DNA from: Luteimicrobium subarcticum
GTDB lineage: Bacteria > Actinomycetota > Actinomycetes > Actinomycetales > Cellulomonadaceae
Assembly (NCBI RefSeq): GCF_002798015.1
Contig: NZ_PGTZ01000010.1
Coordinates: forward strand, 62,001-126,000
Length of the DNA: 64,000 nucleotides
Reading direction: 5' to 3'
The notes beneath the pieces are model-generated. The model had not been told where the DNA came from. It did not search any database and saw only the letters and a list, made by a program, of their open reading frames with translations. Of this stretch, positions 34,892 to 43,557 are shown in pieces (the first letter of the stretch is position 1; every line of letters starts with the position of its first letter). The position numbers were made by a program, and so were the translations under genes.

Positions 34892-35211
34892 GGGTGCTCC
34901 TCGCAGGGCAGGGCCGTGCCCGATCACCCCGGGTGCGGGGCTGCGGGACGGTGGGGTCAGGGGTGCGCGGTGCGCCGGGGGTTGCCCGGTCACGTGCCGA
35001 TGCGTCGCTGGACCGGTCTCCGCAGATTGATTGCGTTGGGTAACCATAATCGCATCTGATTGCTACAGGCAATCTTCTGGGGCGTGTCGGAGGTCACGCG
35101 AGACCTGCGTCACCCTCCCGCCCACGCACCGCGGCGCCGTCCTACCCTGGAAGAGCACTGCGACACAACGGCGTGCCCCCACCGAGAAACACCATCCGAA
35201 GGGACGCCGTC
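34892..35211 (-). promoter_or_regulatory. 320-bp divergent region with MarR-type promoter/operator
   Basis: The region holds no gene. On the reverse strand a -35-like TTGCCT (35067-35072) and -10-like TATGGT (35043-35048) are 18 nt apart. The perfect dyad GATTGC-TACAG-GCAATC (35058-35074) covers the -35, and a second GATTGATTGCG stretch (35025-35035) lies near the start site. This fits autorepression of the MFS-marR operon. The rest of the region is GC-rich without visible signals. Confidence 0.65.
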
Positions 35212-35397
35212 ATGACCGACACCATCACCTCCTCGCAGGACACCCTCCGCGACGAGATCGCCAGCCTCATCGCGTCGAACGTCGCGACCGAGGTCTGGGG
35301 CGCACCGCTCCTGCACGGCGACGAGACCACGCGCTTCGCGGACGGCATCGACCGCGCCGCCGACGCGGTCGTCGCCCACCTGAGCGCCCGCGCCTGA
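35212..35397 (+). CDS. Small hypothetical protein
   Basis: This 61-residue acidic, soluble protein begins MTDTITSSQDTLRDEIASLI and ends ADAVVAHLSARA, mostly helical. ATG 35212 has GAAGGGA at proper spacing. It lies alone between a divergent MFS-marR operon and a convergent ECF sigma gene 9 bp away. I do not recognise the family; the reading frame and ribosome binding site look genuine. Confidence 0.6.
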   Translation: MTDTITSSQDTLRDEIASLIASNVATEVWGAPLLHGDETTRFADGIDRAADAVVAHLSARA

Positions 35398-35406
35398 CGC
35401 GACGGC

Positions 35407-36465
35407 TCAACGACCCCGGCGGACGACCCGCGCGTCGTCCGCCGGGAGGGTCGACGGCAGGCCGAAGCGCTCCAGCAGCGCGGGGTCGAACCGCGACAGC
35501 TCGCAGACGCGGTCGCCCGCGAGCGCGACGGTGACCAGACCCGCCGCGCGCCACGACCCGTCGTCCATCCGGGCGTACTGCCCGAACGCCGGCTGCTCGC
35601 TCGCCCGCGTCGGCACCAGCCCGAGCTCGCGCGGCATCGCGAACAGCGCCGCGCAGAAGGCCCCGACGGCCGCGCGCCCGACGTACTCGAACGGCACCGG
35701 CGGCATCGCCATGAAGGCGTCGTCGGTGAGCAGCGCGACGACGCCCTCGACGTCCCCCGCGACGTAGGCCGCCGCGAACCGGGCCGCGACGGCGTCCTCA
35801 CGATGCGACCCCGCGGCCGGCGACGGCTCCCGTCCCGCGACCGTCTCGCGGTACCGACCCATCCCCGCCCGCGCCCGCTTGAGCGCGCTCGTCACCGACT
35901 CGGTCGACGTGCCGAGCAGGTCTGCGACCTCGCGCGCCGGGAACCCCAGCACGTCGCGCAGCACGAGCACGGCGGCCTGGCGCGGGGTGAGCTGCTGGAG
36001 CGCGGTGACGAACGCGAGCGACACGGTCTCGCGCTGGACGTACCGACCCTCCGGGCCGGCCGGACCGGCAGAGACGTCGGTCAGCCCGTCCGTCCAGGAC
36101 GCGGGCGCCGGCTCCAGCCACGCGACCTCCCCGAACCGTGTCGGCGGAGGTGGCTCGAGCCCCGGGACGGCCCAGGCCGCCGGCGGACGACGCCCCGCCG
36201 CCCGCCGCGCGTTGAGGCAGCGGTTCGTCGCGATCCGGTAGAGCCACGTGCGCACCGACGACCGCGCCTCGAACGCGCCGACACCGCGCCACGCGGCGAG
36301 CAGGGTCTCCTGGAGCGCGTCCTCGGCGTCCTGCAACGAGCCGAGCATCCGGTAGCAGTGCGCCTGGAGCTCACGGCGGTGCGGTCGCACCAGCCGCTCG
36401 AACGCCGTCTCGTCCCCTCCGCGCGCCCGCTCCAGCACATCCGTCGCCGCGTCCTCGATGCTCAT
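35407..36465 (-). CDS. ECF sigma factor with C-terminal SnoaL/NTF2-like domain
   Basis: The 352-residue protein has sigma region 2 (ERLVRPHRRELQAHCYRMLG, then DAEDALQETLLAAWR) and region 4 (LTPRQAAVLVLRDVLGFPAR, then VADLLGTSTESVTSALKRAR). A SnoaL/NTF2-like domain from about residue 225 follows (AARFAAAYVAGDVEGVVALL). This is the SigJ/SigG-like class of extended ECF factors, where the tail modulates activity instead of a classical anti-sigma factor. The start is ATG 36465. It is divergent from an SDR gene that may be its target. Confidence 0.92.
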   Translation of the reverse strand: MSIEDAATDVLERARGGDETAFERLVRPHRRELQAHCYRMLGSLQDAEDALQETLLAAWRGVGAFEARSSVRTWLYRIATNRCLNARRAAGRRPPAAWAVPGLEPPPPTRFGEVAWLEPAPASWTDGLTDVSAGPAGPEGRYVQRETVSLAFVTALQQLTPRQAAVLVLRDVLGFPAREVADLLGTSTESVTSALKRARAGMGRYRETVAGREPSPAAGSHREDAVAARFAAAYVAGDVEGVVALLTDDAFMAMPPVPFEYVGRAAVGAFCAALFAMPRELGLVPTRASEQPAFGQYARMDDGSWRAAGLVTVALAGDRVCELSRFDPALLERFGLPSTLPADDARVVRRGR

Positions 36466-36648
36466 CCCGCTCCCTCTGGTCCGGCGCGCCCCACGCGCGC
36501 ACGGGTACGGACACCGCCCGGCCGTCGAACGGGGCGCGAGCGCCCTGCCGATTCGCGCTGCTGGCCCGCGCCCACTCTGGCGCGACGGCGGTGTCTGCAC
36601 CAGCGCACACCGTCGGGACCGTCCGGCGGACCGACGGAAGGACGCATC

Positions 36649-37437
36649 ATGCTGCTCGACGACAAGGTCGCGGTGGTCTACGGAGGCGGCGGGACGATCG
36701 GCGGCGCGGTCGCCCGCGCCTTCGCGCGCGAGGGCGCCCGGGTGTTCGTCACGGGCCACCGCCTCGGCCCGGCCGAGAAGGTGGTCGCCGCGATCGAGGA
36801 GGCGGGCGGGCGCGCTGAGGCCGCCGAGGTCGACGCCCTCGACGAGGACGCCGTCGACGCCCACCTCGACCACGTGGTCGCCGCCGCCGGGCGCGTCGAC
36901 GTCTCGTTCAACGCGGTCGGCCTGTCCGACCGGTCGGTGCTCGGCAGCCCGCTCACCGACCTCGACGTCGACCGGTTCCTGCTGCCCGTCGTGACCTACG
37001 CGCGCACCTGGTTCGTGACGGCCCGGCTCGCGGCACGGCGCATGGTGCCCCAGGGCTCCGGCGTGATCATGACGGTCAGCGCCCTGCCCGCCCGCGCCGG
37101 CTCCCCGCTCAACGGTGGGTACGGGCCGGCGCAGGCCGCGAAGGAGGCCATGGTCCGCGACCTGTCGCTCGAGCTCGCCCCGCGCGGCGTGCGCGTGGTC
37201 GGGGTGCGCCCGCACGCGATCCCCGACTCCCCCACCATGGCGGCCGTGTTCGCCGCCAAGCCGGCGTCGGGGCTCACCTGGGACGAGTTCGTCGCGCGGC
37301 TCGCCGGGTCGACGCACCCGAGACGGTCGTCCACCGTCGAGGAGGTCGCCGAGGTCGCGGCGTTCCTCGCGTCCGACCGGGCGAGCGGGATGACCGGGAC
37401 CATCGTGAACCTCACGATGGGGAGCCTGGACGACTGA
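36649..37437 (+). CDS. SDR family oxidoreductase with atypical YxxxK region
   Basis: The 262-residue Rossmann protein opens DKVAVVYGGGGTIGGAVARA and has FNAVG in the NNAG position, Ser144 in MTVSALPARAG and Lys165 in AAKEAM. The residue four before the Lys is Ala161; the nearest Tyr is Y158, seven before it (GGYGPAQAAK). So the canonical YxxxK is not present. ATG 36649 has GGAAGGA upstream. It faces the ECF sigma gene across 183 bp and may be under its control. Confidence 0.88.
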   Translation: MLLDDKVAVVYGGGGTIGGAVARAFAREGARVFVTGHRLGPAEKVVAAIEEAGGRAEAAEVDALDEDAVDAHLDHVVAAAGRVDVSFNAVGLSDRSVLGSPLTDLDVDRFLLPVVTYARTWFVTARLAARRMVPQGSGVIMTVSALPARAGSPLNGGYGPAQAAKEAMVRDLSLELAPRGVRVVGVRPHAIPDSPTMAAVFAAKPASGLTWDEFVARLAGSTHPRRSSTVEEVAEVAAFLASDRASGMTGTIVNLTMGSLDD

Positions 37438-37489
37438 ACCCGCGAGCAGCAGCCGACGAGTTCGGGGCGCCCCCGCGGTCAACCAGGGC

Positions 37490-38029
37490 ATGAGCACCTA
37501 CTCGACCGCGGGCGCGCCGCCCGGCACCTACCGGGTGGACGAGCGTGCCGCTCTCCCCTACGTCTACCTCAGCCGCACCGTTCCGATGGCCGGCCTGAAC
37601 GAGCTGGCGCACGAGATGGGACGCGTGGTCGGCGACGCGCTCGACGCCGGTCTTGCACTCGCCGGCCCGCCGCTCCTGCGGTACCGCGTCATCGACATGG
37701 AACGGGCGCTCGTCGTCGAAGCCGGGGTGCCCGTCCTCGGCCCCGACCCGGGGACCGGTTCCCTCTCCGCCCCCGACGGTCTGGAGCTCGGGGAGATCCC
37801 GGCCGGCCGGTACCTCACCGTCGTCCACGTGGGCCACCCCGACTCGCTCGAGGCGGCCACCGGGGCGTTCCTCGGGTACGCGGCCAGCCAGGGCCTCACC
37901 TTCGACGCGGCACCTGGCGACGACGGGGAGGTGTGGGGTTCTCGCATCGAGTGGTACCTCACCGACCCGCGCGACGAGCCCGACATGGACCGCTGGGAGA
38001 CCGAGCTCGCGTTCCGGCTCGCCGACTGA
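37490..38029 (+). CDS. GyrI-like domain-containing protein
   Basis: The 179-residue protein has the GyrI/AraC effector-binding fold: LPYVYLSRTVPMAGLNELAH, a central helix block, IPAGRYLTVVHVGHPDSL and a C-terminal WYLTDPRDEPDMDRWETEL that closes the ligand pocket. Such stand-alone domains bind small hydrophobic or cationic ligands, or inhibit gyrase. It has no DNA-binding domain. It is convergent with the DUF389 gene, with 31 bp between. Confidence 0.85.
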   Translation: MSTYSTAGAPPGTYRVDERAALPYVYLSRTVPMAGLNELAHEMGRVVGDALDAGLALAGPPLLRYRVIDMERALVVEAGVPVLGPDPGTGSLSAPDGLELGEIPAGRYLTVVHVGHPDSLEAATGAFLGYAASQGLTFDAAPGDDGEVWGSRIEWYLTDPRDEPDMDRWETELAFRLAD

Positions 38030-38060
38030 CGCCGGGCTGCCGTCCCCGCGTCGGCCCCGG

Positions 38061-39065
38061 TCAGTCGGTCGTGCCGACGTCGACGGTGGCTCCCTGCGTC
38101 GTGACGACGCTGACGTGGAAGCCGTCGACGAGCTCGCCGTCGAGGGCGGTGAGCAGGTCGTCCGTGGGCGGCACGGTTCCGTCGGGGGTCCTGACCGCGA
38201 TCTGCACGTCCCGCCCGACCACCGAGACGTCGGTGACCTCCGCGCCCGGCACGGCGGAGACCCACTGCGTCGCGACCTGCTCGGTGTGGTGCGCCGCGTT
38301 CGAGACGAGCCCGGTGAGCACCGCGTTCGCCACGAGCGGCACGGTCACGAGGACGAGCAGCAGCGTGATCGCCGTGTAGGCGCGGCGGTGCTCGCGTCGC
38401 CGCAGCGCCTCCACGGTGTAGCCCGCGGCGGTGAAGACGAGGGTGCCGGCGAGGACCATCGACAGCAGGTTCGACAGGAACAGGACGAGGGCACCTGCCG
38501 CCGAGACGGGGGCGCCCGACCCCAGGCAGACGCCGACCACGGCAAGCGGCGGCACGAGCGAGATCGCGATCGCGACCCCCGGCAGCACCGCCGCGACGTC
38601 GCGGCGGGCCAGGGCGACCGACCCCGCGAACCCGGTCGCCAGCGCCGACACGAGATCGAACAGGCCGGGCGAGGTGCGGCCGGTGACCTGCGAGTTCGTC
38701 AGCATGTTCGCGTCGTTGGGCAGGAGCCACGCGACGAGCACGCCGATCGAGACGACGACCACCATGCCGCCCGCGACGAAGCCGAGCGACCGCCACACGG
38801 TCGCGGACGACCCTCGCGCGAGCCCGATCGCGACGCCCATGATCGGCGTCGAGAGCGGCGCGATGATCATGGCGCCGATGACCGTGGCGGTGGAGTCCGA
38901 GACGATGCCGGCCGACGCGATGACGGCCGACAGCACGAGCATGGTCCAGAAGGCGGACCGCTTCGACGCGACGTCCCCGGCACCCAGGTCGAGCTCGTCG
39001 GACAGGTTGTCGAGCGTCCTGCGTTGCGACGCCGGGAGGACAGCACCGAGCACGTTGCGCGCCAT
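38061..39065 (-). CDS. DUF389 membrane protein
   Basis: The 334-residue protein has the DUF389 signature region SAVIASAGIVSDSTATVIGA followed by MIIAPLSTPIMG, and about six membrane helices. The soluble C-terminal domain (about 250-334) is rich in Val/Asp. The ATG at 39065 (MARNVLGAVLPAS) is preferred over an upstream GTG reading through Arg-rich sequence. DUF389 proteins are of unknown function, sometimes linked to metal or pH stress. Confidence 0.88.
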   Translation of the reverse strand: MARNVLGAVLPASQRRTLDNLSDELDLGAGDVASKRSAFWTMLVLSAVIASAGIVSDSTATVIGAMIIAPLSTPIMGVAIGLARGSSATVWRSLGFVAGGMVVVVSIGVLVAWLLPNDANMLTNSQVTGRTSPGLFDLVSALATGFAGSVALARRDVAAVLPGVAIAISLVPPLAVVGVCLGSGAPVSAAGALVLFLSNLLSMVLAGTLVFTAAGYTVEALRRREHRRAYTAITLLLVLVTVPLVANAVLTGLVSNAAHHTEQVATQWVSAVPGAEVTDVSVVGRDVQIAVRTPDGTVPPTDDLLTALDGELVDGFHVSVVTTQGATVDVGTTD

Positions 39066-39142
39066 CTGCGCACTGTCCCACGCAGCGCGACGCGGGCCGC
39101 CACGACACCCCGGGCGTGGCACCGCGTCAGTAGGGTGACCGC

Positions 39143-40159
39143 ATGACCTCGGGACTCCCGCTGCGCCGGCTCGGCTTCCTGACGATCGGGCTGTTCGACC
39201 CGGCGAGCCCGCGGGCCGGGCACGAGTCGACGCTCGCCCTGATCGAGCTGGGCGAACGTCTCGGGCTGGACTCGGCGTGGCTGCGGCACCGCCACCTCCA
39301 GCACGGCATCTCGTCGCCGCTCACGGTGCTCGCCGCCGCCTCGCAGCGCACGACGCGGATCGAGCTGGGCACCGCGGTCACCCCGCTCGGCTGGGAGAAC
39401 CCGCTCCGGTACGCCGAGGACCTCGCGACGGTGGACGTGCTCGCGGACGGACGCCTCAACCCGGGCGTCAGCATCGGGCCGCCCGCCCACTGGGACGACG
39501 TCAAGGACGCGCTCTACCCCGACAGCGCCGCGTCGGAGGACTTCACGTACGGCCGTGTGGAGCGCCTGCTCGGGCTGCTCCGTGGCCGGCGGGCGTCGTC
39601 GTTCTCCGGCACCCAGGGCATCGAGACGTTCTCGGAGCGGGTGGAGCCGCACGCGCCCGGGCTGGTCGACCGCGTCTGGTACGGCGCCGCGAGCCTGCGG
39701 TCGGCGCGCTGGGCGGGCGAGCACGGCCTGAACCTGCTGACCAGCAGCGTCGTGAAGGCCGAGGCGTCCGACGACTTCGACACCGCGCAGCGGGCGCAGA
39801 TCGACGCGTTCCGCGCCGCGCACCCTGCCGGGGCCGCCGCCCGGGTGTCCCAGGGGCTCGTGGTCGTGCCGACGGACTCGGCGACGAACGAGCAGCGCGC
39901 CCGCTACGAGGAGTACGCTGCGTCGCGCCTGCCCCGCACCCGCGAGCCGCAGGGCCCCGCCCGCATGATGTTCGCCCCCGACCTCGTCGGGCCGTCCGAC
40001 GAGATCGCGGAGAGGCTGCGCGCCCGTGCGGCGTTCCGGGCGGTCGACGAGGTCGCGTTCGCGCTCCCGTTCACGTTCGCGCACGACGACTACGTGCAGA
40101 TCCTCACGGACATGGCCGAGCGCCTCGGCCCCGCGCTGGGATGGGCCCCCGGCGCCTGA
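39143..40159 (+). CDS. LLM-class flavin-dependent oxidoreductase (luciferase-like)
   Basis: The 338-residue TIM-barrel protein has the bacterial-luciferase fold: RLGFLTIGLFDPASP, ALIELGERLGLDSAWLRHRH, then TTRIELGTAVTPLGWENPLR and LADGRLNPGVSIGPPAHWDD. It should use reduced FMN or F420 to oxidise an unknown organic substrate. The start is ATG 39143. Its divergent partner is DUF389. Confidence 0.88.
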   Translation: MTSGLPLRRLGFLTIGLFDPASPRAGHESTLALIELGERLGLDSAWLRHRHLQHGISSPLTVLAAASQRTTRIELGTAVTPLGWENPLRYAEDLATVDVLADGRLNPGVSIGPPAHWDDVKDALYPDSAASEDFTYGRVERLLGLLRGRRASSFSGTQGIETFSERVEPHAPGLVDRVWYGAASLRSARWAGEHGLNLLTSSVVKAEASDDFDTAQRAQIDAFRAAHPAGAAARVSQGLVVVPTDSATNEQRARYEEYAASRLPRTREPQGPARMMFAPDLVGPSDEIAERLRARAAFRAVDEVAFALPFTFAHDDYVQILTDMAERLGPALGWAPGA

Positions 40160-40257
40160 TCGCGAGCGCGTTGGCCTGGTCGAGTCCCGCCGGATCGGCC
40201 TGTCGCCCCGGGCCGCTCGTCCGTACGGTGGAGGTCCGACCACGAGAGGGCAACCCC

Positions 40258-41244
40258 ATGCGCTACCGCACCCTGTCCGACGGCACCACGAGCTTCGACG
40301 TCTCGGTCCTCTGCCTCGGCACCATGCACTACGGCAACCGCACCGACGAGGCGACGGCCCGGGCGATCCTCGACCGGTACGTCGACGCCGGCGGGACGTT
40401 CCTCGACACCGCCAACAACTACGGCGAGTGGACGCCCGACGGCCGCGCGCACGGGAGCGAGGGCGTGCTCGCGCGCTGGCTCCGCGACCGCGGCGCGCGC
40501 GACCGGGTCCGCGTCGCGACCAAGGTCGGGGCCGCCAAGAAGGACCCCGCGCTCCCGCTCTCGAGCACCCCGCCGACCAACTTCGAGGGGCTGTCGGCAT
40601 CGACCGTCGACCGGGCCGCCCGCGCGAGCCTCACCGCCCTCGGGCTGGACCACGTGGACGTGCTCTACGGGCACGTCGACGACCTCGACACCCCGCTCAG
40701 CGAGACCGTGGGAGCGTTCGGGAAGCTCCAGGCGGAGGGGCTCGTCGGGATCACCGGCATCTCGAACGTCGCCCTCCACCGGGTCGTCGAGGCGCGTGCC
40801 GAGGCGGTCCGCCAGGGCGTCACCCCGTACGGCCTCGTCCAGCAGCAGCACAGCTACCTCTACCCGGTGCCGCAGCCCGGCCGCACGAACGTCGCGTCCG
40901 ACGAGCTCCTGCACTACGCCCGCGCGGCGACTGCCGAGGGGACGCATCCGCTGACCGTGGTCGCCTACTCCCCGCTCATGCAGGGCGCCCTGACCCGCGA
41001 CGACAAGCCGCTGTGGGACGGCTTCGACCACCCCGGTACGCACGAGCGCCGCGCTCGGCTGCGCGACGTCGCCCAGGAGCTCGGCGCCACCCCGAACCAG
41101 GTCGCCCTCGCGTGGATGACAGGCGGCCCGGCTCCGGTCGTCCCGGTGATCGGTCCCGGCTCGGTCGAGCAGCTCGACGAGCTGCTCGGCGCCGCCGACC
41201 TCGAGCTCGACGCCGACGTCCGTGCCCGCCTCGACGCCGCCTGA
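40258..41244 (+). CDS. Aldo/keto reductase
   Basis: The 328-residue AKR has LCLGTMHYGNRTDEATARAI and the catalytic D-x-x-x-x-Y in TFLDTANNYGEW. The Lys is in VRVATKVGAAKK and the catalytic His in VLYGHVDDLDTP. A cofactor segment VPVIGPGSVEQLDELLGAAD follows. It belongs to the YajO/IolS-like group. GAGAGG precedes ATG 40258. It is distinct from the AKR at 9958. Confidence 0.92.
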   Translation: MRYRTLSDGTTSFDVSVLCLGTMHYGNRTDEATARAILDRYVDAGGTFLDTANNYGEWTPDGRAHGSEGVLARWLRDRGARDRVRVATKVGAAKKDPALPLSSTPPTNFEGLSASTVDRAARASLTALGLDHVDVLYGHVDDLDTPLSETVGAFGKLQAEGLVGITGISNVALHRVVEARAEAVRQGVTPYGLVQQQHSYLYPVPQPGRTNVASDELLHYARAATAEGTHPLTVVAYSPLMQGALTRDDKPLWDGFDHPGTHERRARLRDVAQELGATPNQVALAWMTGGPAPVVPVIGPGSVEQLDELLGAADLELDADVRARLDAA

Positions 41245-41384
41245 CGGTCTCCTCGCGGGTGCTCGGCTACGGCAACCTGCGCGCGTCCGACGCCGACGCC
41301 GCAGCACGAGCGCTGCGCGAGTCCGTCCAGGAGATCGGTCGCGCGGGCCTCACCGGAAAGGTGCACCCGACCACCGGACCCTGA
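41245..41384 (+). pseudogene. Possible MocR/PdxR C-terminal remnant
   Basis: Directly after the AKR stop, a frame gives SSRVLGYGNLRASDADAAAR and then ALRESVQEIGRAG before a stop at 41384. The LGYGNL..... A...L pattern resembles the last 30 residues of MocR-type GntR-aminotransferase regulators. There is no start codon or ribosome binding site. Homology over such a short span is uncertain. Confidence 0.35.
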
Positions 41385-41385
41385 G

Positions 41386-41934
41386 ATGCTCTGCCGCGTG
41401 CCGTGGCCAGAGACCCTCCGAACTGCCGAGGCGGAGCTCGCCGCGCGCCGGACCGCGCTCGCTCGGAGACGGCTGCGCGGCCTGGTGCGGTCGTGCCCCG
41501 ACCGGCTCGACCTGCGCCTCGCGCTCGCCGAGGCCTACCGCCGCGGGGGCGACGCCGCCCAGGCGGGACGCTGGTCCTACCTCGCCGAGCAGCGCGACCC
41601 GCGCGAGGTCGCCGCGTTCGAGCGGTGCTACCCCGACCCCTTCCTCCGGATGCGGTCGATGCAGTGGCGCGGCCCGGTCGACGTCGCCGGACCGGTCGCT
41701 GCGGCGCGACTCACCGCCCTCGTCGACGCGGCGACGGCGTCCGAGCACAGGAGCGTGACCCTCGAGGGACCGATGGCGCACGACCCGCCCTGGCCCGCCA
41801 CGAGCCTGCGCGACACCGCCGGCTGCGTCGGCGTCGGGCTGATCTTCGTCGCCCTGGCGGGGCTCGTCGGCGCGGCCGTGGTCGGGGTGGCGTGGCTCGT
41901 CGTGCACGGCGCCCGGCTCCTGATCGGGTCCTGA
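41386..41934 (+). CDS. DUF6584 family protein
   Basis: The 182-residue protein begins with a helical TPR-like section, AELAARRTALARRRLRGLVR, then DLRLALAEAYRRGGDAAQAG and RWSYLAEQRDPREVAAFE. This is the signature of the DUF6584 family of actinobacteria. A Gly/Ala/Val-rich transmembrane helix lies near the C-terminus (VGLIFVALAGLVGAAVVGVAWLV region). The start may be ATG 41386 or GTG 41398 (MPWPETLRTAE). Function unknown. Confidence 0.82.
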   Translation: MLCRVPWPETLRTAEAELAARRTALARRRLRGLVRSCPDRLDLRLALAEAYRRGGDAAQAGRWSYLAEQRDPREVAAFERCYPDPFLRMRSMQWRGPVDVAGPVAAARLTALVDAATASEHRSVTLEGPMAHDPPWPATSLRDTAGCVGVGLIFVALAGLVGAAVVGVAWLVVHGARLLIGS

Positions 41935-41998
41935 CCCGGTCCGGCTGACGCGTCCGTCCCGGCGGGCGTCGGGGGCGGCGCTCGCATAGCCTCCCGGG

Positions 41999-42709
41999 AT
42001 GCACCGCCACCGACGACACGCCCTCCTGCGGGCCGCCGGCTTCGGTCTGCTGTTCGCCGCCCCCGTCGCGGTCCTCGCCTACCTGGTGCGAGCGCAGTCC
42101 GACGTCGTCGTCGAGCGCGACAAGAAGGTGATCCGCGCGGCGACCGACTGGACCCGCGAGCACCCCGCAGCGCACGACGCGCTCCTCGTCTGGCAGGAAG
42201 TCTTCAACGTCCGCTGGGTCGTGCTGGGCGGCGTCGTCGTGTGCGTCGCCGTGTGGCGTCGCTACGGGATGCGGTCGCGCGCCCTGTGGGCGCTCGGCAC
42301 GATCCTCGTGGCCTGGGGCGTCCAGATCGGGCTCAAGACGCTCGTGGGTCGAGCCCGGCCCGTCGTCGAGGACGCCGTGGCGCACGCCCCCGGGTCGAGC
42401 TTCCCGTCCGGCCACACGACGCAGATGACCGCGACCGCCGTGACGCTCACCCTGCTCGTGTGGCCGCTGCTCGGCCCGCGCGGGCGCGTGATCGTCCCCG
42501 TCGCCGCCGGGACGCTGATCGTCCTCACGGGCGCCGACCGCGTCCTGCTGGGCGTCCACTACCCGTCGGACGTGGTCGCCGGCGTCCTGGTCGGCGGCGC
42601 GCTCGCCGGGGCGTCCTACCTCGGGTGGAGCGGGTGGAACCCGCTCCCCGACCACTCTGCCGAACCTGCCGAACCTGCCGACCCCGCCGCACACCGAGGA
42701 GCCCCGTGA
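41999..42709 (+). CDS. PAP2 superfamily phosphatase (first of a tandem pair)
   Basis: The 236-residue membrane phosphatase has the three PAP2 signatures: KTLVGRARP (K-x6-RP), SSFPSGHTTQM (PSGH) and ADRVLLGVHYPSDV (R-x5-H-x3-D). About six helices place the active site on the outer face. Substrates of this group are lipid phosphates such as phosphatidic acid or undecaprenyl pyrophosphate. The stop overlaps the next PAP2 gene's GTG. Confidence 0.92.
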   Translation: MHRHRRHALLRAAGFGLLFAAPVAVLAYLVRAQSDVVVERDKKVIRAATDWTREHPAAHDALLVWQEVFNVRWVVLGGVVVCVAVWRRYGMRSRALWALGTILVAWGVQIGLKTLVGRARPVVEDAVAHAPGSSFPSGHTTQMTATAVTLTLLVWPLLGPRGRVIVPVAAGTLIVLTGADRVLLGVHYPSDVVAGVLVGGALAGASYLGWSGWNPLPDHSAEPAEPADPAAHRGAP

Positions 42710-43497
42710 ACCGGTTCGTCCACCGCTACGAGATCGACCAGAGCCGTCCCCCCGTCAAGGCCGCGCTGCGGGACGTCGCCGTGCGCGCCCTCGCGCCGGC
42801 GGTCGTCTGGTGGGTGCTGGTCGCCGCGACCGGCCTCGTCATCGTCCACGTCTTCGACCAGCTCCGCGGCGAGGACGCCGTCGACCGGTGGTTCGTCCAG
42901 CAGCGCACGGCGTCGCTGACCGCCGTCTCGGGGTTCTTCAGCATGGTGGGCTCGACGGGGTACGCGATCGGGGTGTGCGTCGTCGTGTGCCTCGTGCTGC
43001 TCTGGCGCACCCGCCAGTGGTGGTTCTCCCTCGTGCCGGCGCTCGCGCTGTCCCTGCAGGCGCTCGTGTTCGTGACGTCCGCGACGCTCGTCGGACGCAC
43101 GCGCCCGGACGTCGAGAAGCTCGACGTCTCGCCCCCGACGTCGAGCTTCCCGAGCGGCCACACCTCCGCGAGCACCGCCCTGTACGTCACGCTCGCGCTC
43201 GTGTTCCAGCGCATCCAGCACACCGTGCTGCGCCGGACCCTGACCGTGCTCGTGCTGCTGGTGCCGCTGTGCGTCGCGACCGCACGCCTCTACCGCGGCA
43301 TGCACGCCCCGACCGACGTGACCGTCGGACTCCTCAACGGGAGCGTGTGCGCCGTGCTCGCGTGGCGCTACCTGCGGCGCGACGTGCGCGAGAGCACGTC
43401 CGACGGCACGCCCGAGACCGCCGGGGCCCGGCGCACCACGGACCCCCAGGTGACCGCGAGCGCGGCGCCCGCGCCCGTCAGGTCGCCGTCCGCCTGA
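42706..43497 (+). CDS. PAP2 superfamily phosphatase (second of a tandem pair)
   Basis: The 263-residue PAP2 protein has LVGRTRP with Ala/Thr in place of the leading Lys of the first motif. The other motifs are intact: SSFPSGHTSAS and ARLYRGMHAPTDV. It is translationally coupled (GTGA) to the preceding PAP2. The sequences differ clearly, so this is an old duplication or a functional pair. A C-terminal hydrophilic tail of about 40 residues follows the last helix. Confidence 0.9.
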   Translation: MNRFVHRYEIDQSRPPVKAALRDVAVRALAPAVVWWVLVAATGLVIVHVFDQLRGEDAVDRWFVQQRTASLTAVSGFFSMVGSTGYAIGVCVVVCLVLLWRTRQWWFSLVPALALSLQALVFVTSATLVGRTRPDVEKLDVSPPTSSFPSGHTSASTALYVTLALVFQRIQHTVLRRTLTVLVLLVPLCVATARLYRGMHAPTDVTVGLLNGSVCAVLAWRYLRRDVRESTSDGTPETAGARRTTDPQVTASAAPAPVRSPSA

Positions 43498-43557
43498 CAC
43501 GCCCGTCGGTCGGCGCCCCGCCGCGGCGGTGGTGACCCGTCGCCGCTCCTCCGGGCG

